In this document: one piece after another, positions 34,602-36,210 of the stretch
Position numbering within the stretch: position 1 is the first letter of the stretch
Layout of the letters: each line of letters starts with the position of its first letter
The notes under the pieces: generated by a model
Database searches by the model: none
What the model saw: the letters and a program-made list of their open reading frames with translations, nothing else
Told to the model about the DNA's origin: nothing
IMG/VR virus record: IMGVR_UViG_3300047319_001290
Coordinates: 1 to 36,210 of that record
Source of the DNA: a virus
DNA: 36,210 nucleotides
Reading direction: 5' to 3' (one strand)
Translations under genes and position numbers: made by a program

Positions 34602-35156
34602 ATGGCGACCAATAATTCAGTGGATGTAGGATTAGCAGGAAGTACTGGAACAGTTAATTTTGTCGGCAGCACCAGCCCAACTCTCGTTACGCCGATACTA
34701 GGCGCGGCCACCGCTACATCCGTCACATTCTCTCCAACGACTGGAGGTATTGTAGGTACTACAACTAATGATAATGCTGGAGCTGGGAAAGTTGGAGAGT
34801 TTATATCAAGTGTTATAACCACTGGAGCTCCAGTCACATTTACCTCGGCAACTCCTAAAGATCTGACCTCAATTGTTCTTTCAGCCGGTGATTGGGATGT
34901 TTTTGGCAATATATATGCACAAGGCACCACCGTACAGCAAGCAATTGTATGGATAAGTGCAACTTCTGCAACTCAACCTAATGCTGCTTTATTTAATACA
35001 GTTACACCGCTCGCAACAGGTGCATCTTGTGGATTACCAGCACCTTATTTTAGAGCAAGCTTAACTACTAACACAACGATATACATAAGTGGTACAGAAG
35101 TTGGCACGGGAACCATTAACTGTAGTGGTGGTATATATGCTCGTCGGGTAAGATAA
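34602..35156 (+). CDS. Fibre-like protein 4 with different tip domain (184 aa)
   Basis: Begins MATNNSVDVGLAGSTGTVNF like protein 2, but its C-terminal domain is of another type: PKDLTSIVLSAGDWDVFGNI, FRASLTTNTTIYISGTEVGT, then INCSGGIYARRVR. This LSAGDWDV...G.I.ARRVR pattern is a common phage fibre tip or decoration domain. It closes the fibre cassette and lies one base before the VRR-NUC gene. A receptor-binding function is plausible, not shown. Confidence 0.7.
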   Translation: MATNNSVDVGLAGSTGTVNFVGSTSPTLVTPILGAATATSVTFSPTTGGIVGTTTNDNAGAGKVGEFISSVITTGAPVTFTSATPKDLTSIVLSAGDWDVFGNIYAQGTTVQQAIVWISATSATQPNAALFNTVTPLATGASCGLPAPYFRASLTTNTTIYISGTEVGTGTINCSGGIYARRVR

Positions 35157-35157
35157 A

Positions 35158-35574
35158 ATGCCACGCTTCAGATTATTAAAATCAGGCGACATACCTGAGG
35201 AATCTATCCATAAAACCGTCATGGAATGGGTTAGAAGGCATCCAATGCTAAACGGGCTGGTAATGCACTTCCCAAATGAAGGACGGCGTAGCGCGCGTTA
35301 TGGGAAGCTTTTAAAGGACTTAGGTATGCGAGCAGGTGTCGCAGACCTCCTAATTGCAATGCCTCGCCATGGTTATGGTGGTGCCTGGATAGAACTTAAA
35401 AGTTCAGGTGGCAAATTATCTGATTTCCAGAAGGATTTCTTATACGACATGCGCCAACAGAATTATTATGTGTCTGTCTGTTGGTCGGTTGATGAAGCAA
35501 TAAAGGTCATATCCTGGTATTGTTTTGAAAATCAGAATGGTATTGCGTCATCATCGAATGTATCATCATTTTGA
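35158..35574 (+). CDS. VRR-NUC domain nuclease (138 aa)
   Basis: Compact PD-(D/E)XK-type nuclease found alone in many phages. Key elements: HFPNEGRRSARYGKLLKDLG, AGVADLLIAMP with D63, WIELKSSGGKLSDFQ with E79 and K81, and Q91. Stand-alone VRR-NUC proteins cut branched or junction DNA and could resolve concatemers before packaging. No ribosome site, so coupled to the fibre gene. The last 43 bases overlap the 3' end of the ssb gene on the other strand. Confidence 0.88.
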   Translation: MPRFRLLKSGDIPEESIHKTVMEWVRRHPMLNGLVMHFPNEGRRSARYGKLLKDLGMRAGVADLLIAMPRHGYGGAWIELKSSGGKLSDFQKDFLYDMRQQNYYVSVCWSVDEAIKVISWYCFENQNGIASSSNVSSF

Positions 35575-35942
35575 ACCGGAATGGTTATGCCTTCGGTAGT
35601 TGGGGCATTTGAAGCTTTCTTGCCAGACGGGATGAATTTTAAATCATGTGCTAAAATAGAATAAGAATACTGGCCTGCGCGTTCTCCTGTTTCCATTTTC
35701 TTATGTTGTATTTCTCCTTGCACATGCAGTTTATCGCCAACATGTACATATTTTTTAGCAATATCTGACATTTTATTAAAACAAATCACATTATGCCAGG
35801 TGGTAACATCTTTTGTAGCTCCATTTGTGTCTTTGTAGTTCTTATTAGTGGCTATCGATAATATTGTTAGTTCTCTACCATTTTTAAGAGACTTTGATTC
35901 TTTGCTTCCTACATTTCCTAATATTATTGCTATGTTAATCAT
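35532..35942 (-). CDS. ssb: Single-stranded DNA-binding protein
   Basis: OB-fold protein of 136 aa. MINIAIILGNVGSKESKSLK, then TNKNYKDTNGATKDVTTWHN and VICFNKMSDIAKKYVHVGDK LHVQGEIQHKKME follow the bacterial SSB core. The disordered linker ends in the acidic tip DDDAIPF, which docks partner replication and repair proteins. AAGGA lies before the start. Last gene of the leftward recombination operon, where it would protect DNA opened by the exonuclease. Confidence 0.94.
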   Translation of the reverse strand: MINIAIILGNVGSKESKSLKNGRELTILSIATNKNYKDTNGATKDVTTWHNVICFNKMSDIAKKYVHVGDKLHVQGEIQHKKMETGERAGQYSYSILAHDLKFIPSGKKASNAPTTEGITIPVQNDDTFDDDAIPF

Positions 35943-35951
35943 ACTAATTCC

Positions 35952-36080
35952 TTATACAAACATTAAAATTGTACCTAAACTTAGGACTGAGATATCCACC
36001 CAGCTAAATTCATAACCATACATTAAGCGATAAAATGCTATGAATCCACAAACCAACCCAATATAATTTTGTAATTGCAT
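35952..36080 (-). CDS. Small membrane protein (42 aa) between recT and ssb
   Basis: MQLQNYIGLVCGFIAFYRLM, then YGYEFSWVDISVLSLGTILM, FV. Two hydrophobic segments (about residues 6-20 and 29-42) form a likely membrane hairpin. The ATG overlaps the recT stop by one base (TAATG). Short but placed exactly between coupled genes. Function unknown. Confidence 0.6.
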   Translation of the reverse strand: MQLQNYIGLVCGFIAFYRLMYGYEFSWVDISVLSLGTILMFV

Positions 36081-36210
36081 TATACTTTTTCCAATTGCGT
36101 TATGAATGCTTGCGCTTCAACATCCGTGAGTTCTTCTATTGCGTCGATTTTATAATAATCCATAGCTTTATACATTCTATCTTTGCTAAAATCTTTTTCT
36201 ATGAATAGTT
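36080..36210 (-). CDS. recT: RecT C-terminal end (same gene as at 1-1001)
   Basis: Encodes the last residues of RecT (ending ITQLEKV) and its stop at 36080-36082. Bases 36084-36210 repeat bases 1-127, so this is not a second gene but the part of recT cut by linearising the circle. Confidence 0.9.
   Translation of the reverse strand, partial: LFIEKDFSKDRMYKAMDYYKIDAIEELTDVEAQAFITQLEKV
36084..36210. repeat. Terminal direct repeat (right copy)
   Basis: Identical to bases 1-127. See the left copy. Confidence 0.95.

Overview
The window is a complete or nearly complete genome of a P22-like short-tailed phage (podovirus-type Caudoviricetes). The last 127 bases (36084-36210) repeat the first 127 exactly, so the contig closes into a circle of 36,083 bp. 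The join falls inside one gene, a RecT recombinase that is intact across it. P22-type signatures are the portal (11376-13487), coat protein (18374-19690), tail-hub gp10-like protein (23205-24920), Sf6-like small terminase (6218-6679) and large terminase (9320-10864). The DNA is visibly A+T rich. The virion set suggests a proteobacterial host, but nothing here names it. No tRNA gene, CRISPR array or insertion sequence was seen.

Layout. (1) A leftward recombination operon starts at about 2118 and runs through the circular join: unknown 94-aa protein, YqaJ exonuclease, RecT, a 42-aa membrane protein and SSB (ends 35532). (2) Facing it is a rightward lambda-like early operon: a Cro-like repressor (2254), two small proteins, then an O-like initiator and P-like helicase loader (3027-4755). 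The initiator gene contains three palindromic iterons beside an A+T-rich tract, the architecture of lambda ori. (3) A second divergent control region (5821-5963) separates five tiny leftward genes from a long rightward operon of small accessory genes and both terminase subunits. It shares an 11-base motif with the first control region. (4) The morphogenesis region follows: portal, a run of tiny basic proteins, a repeat-containing virion protein, scaffold, coat, head-tail adaptor, gp10-like hub, ejection-type proteins, a tail fibre with a collar-like C-terminus, and a cassette of four related fibre-like genes ending with a VRR-NUC nuclease.

Inserted cargo: an HNH endonuclease on the opposite strand (14605-15210), an AlpA-like regulator with its own promoter and a shared terminator (17184-17378), and an endonuclease VII-type gene followed by a degenerate relative (21568-22445). 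Three short membrane-protein genes (22484, 22910, 29330) share a leader element and are the best lysis candidates. No endolysin, integrase or CI-type repressor could be recognised.

The most unusual signal is at RNA level. Many late genes carry their Shine-Dalgarno sequence in the apical loop of a short, often perfect hairpin just before the start codon (11376, 25346, 27015, 29684, 31863, 33697, 34602 and others). Some others hide it in the 3' arm of a hairpin (18374, 21568, 22484, 29330). A structured leader with a repeated module precedes the scaffold gene. All functions are read from sequence by eye; no database search or folding program was run.
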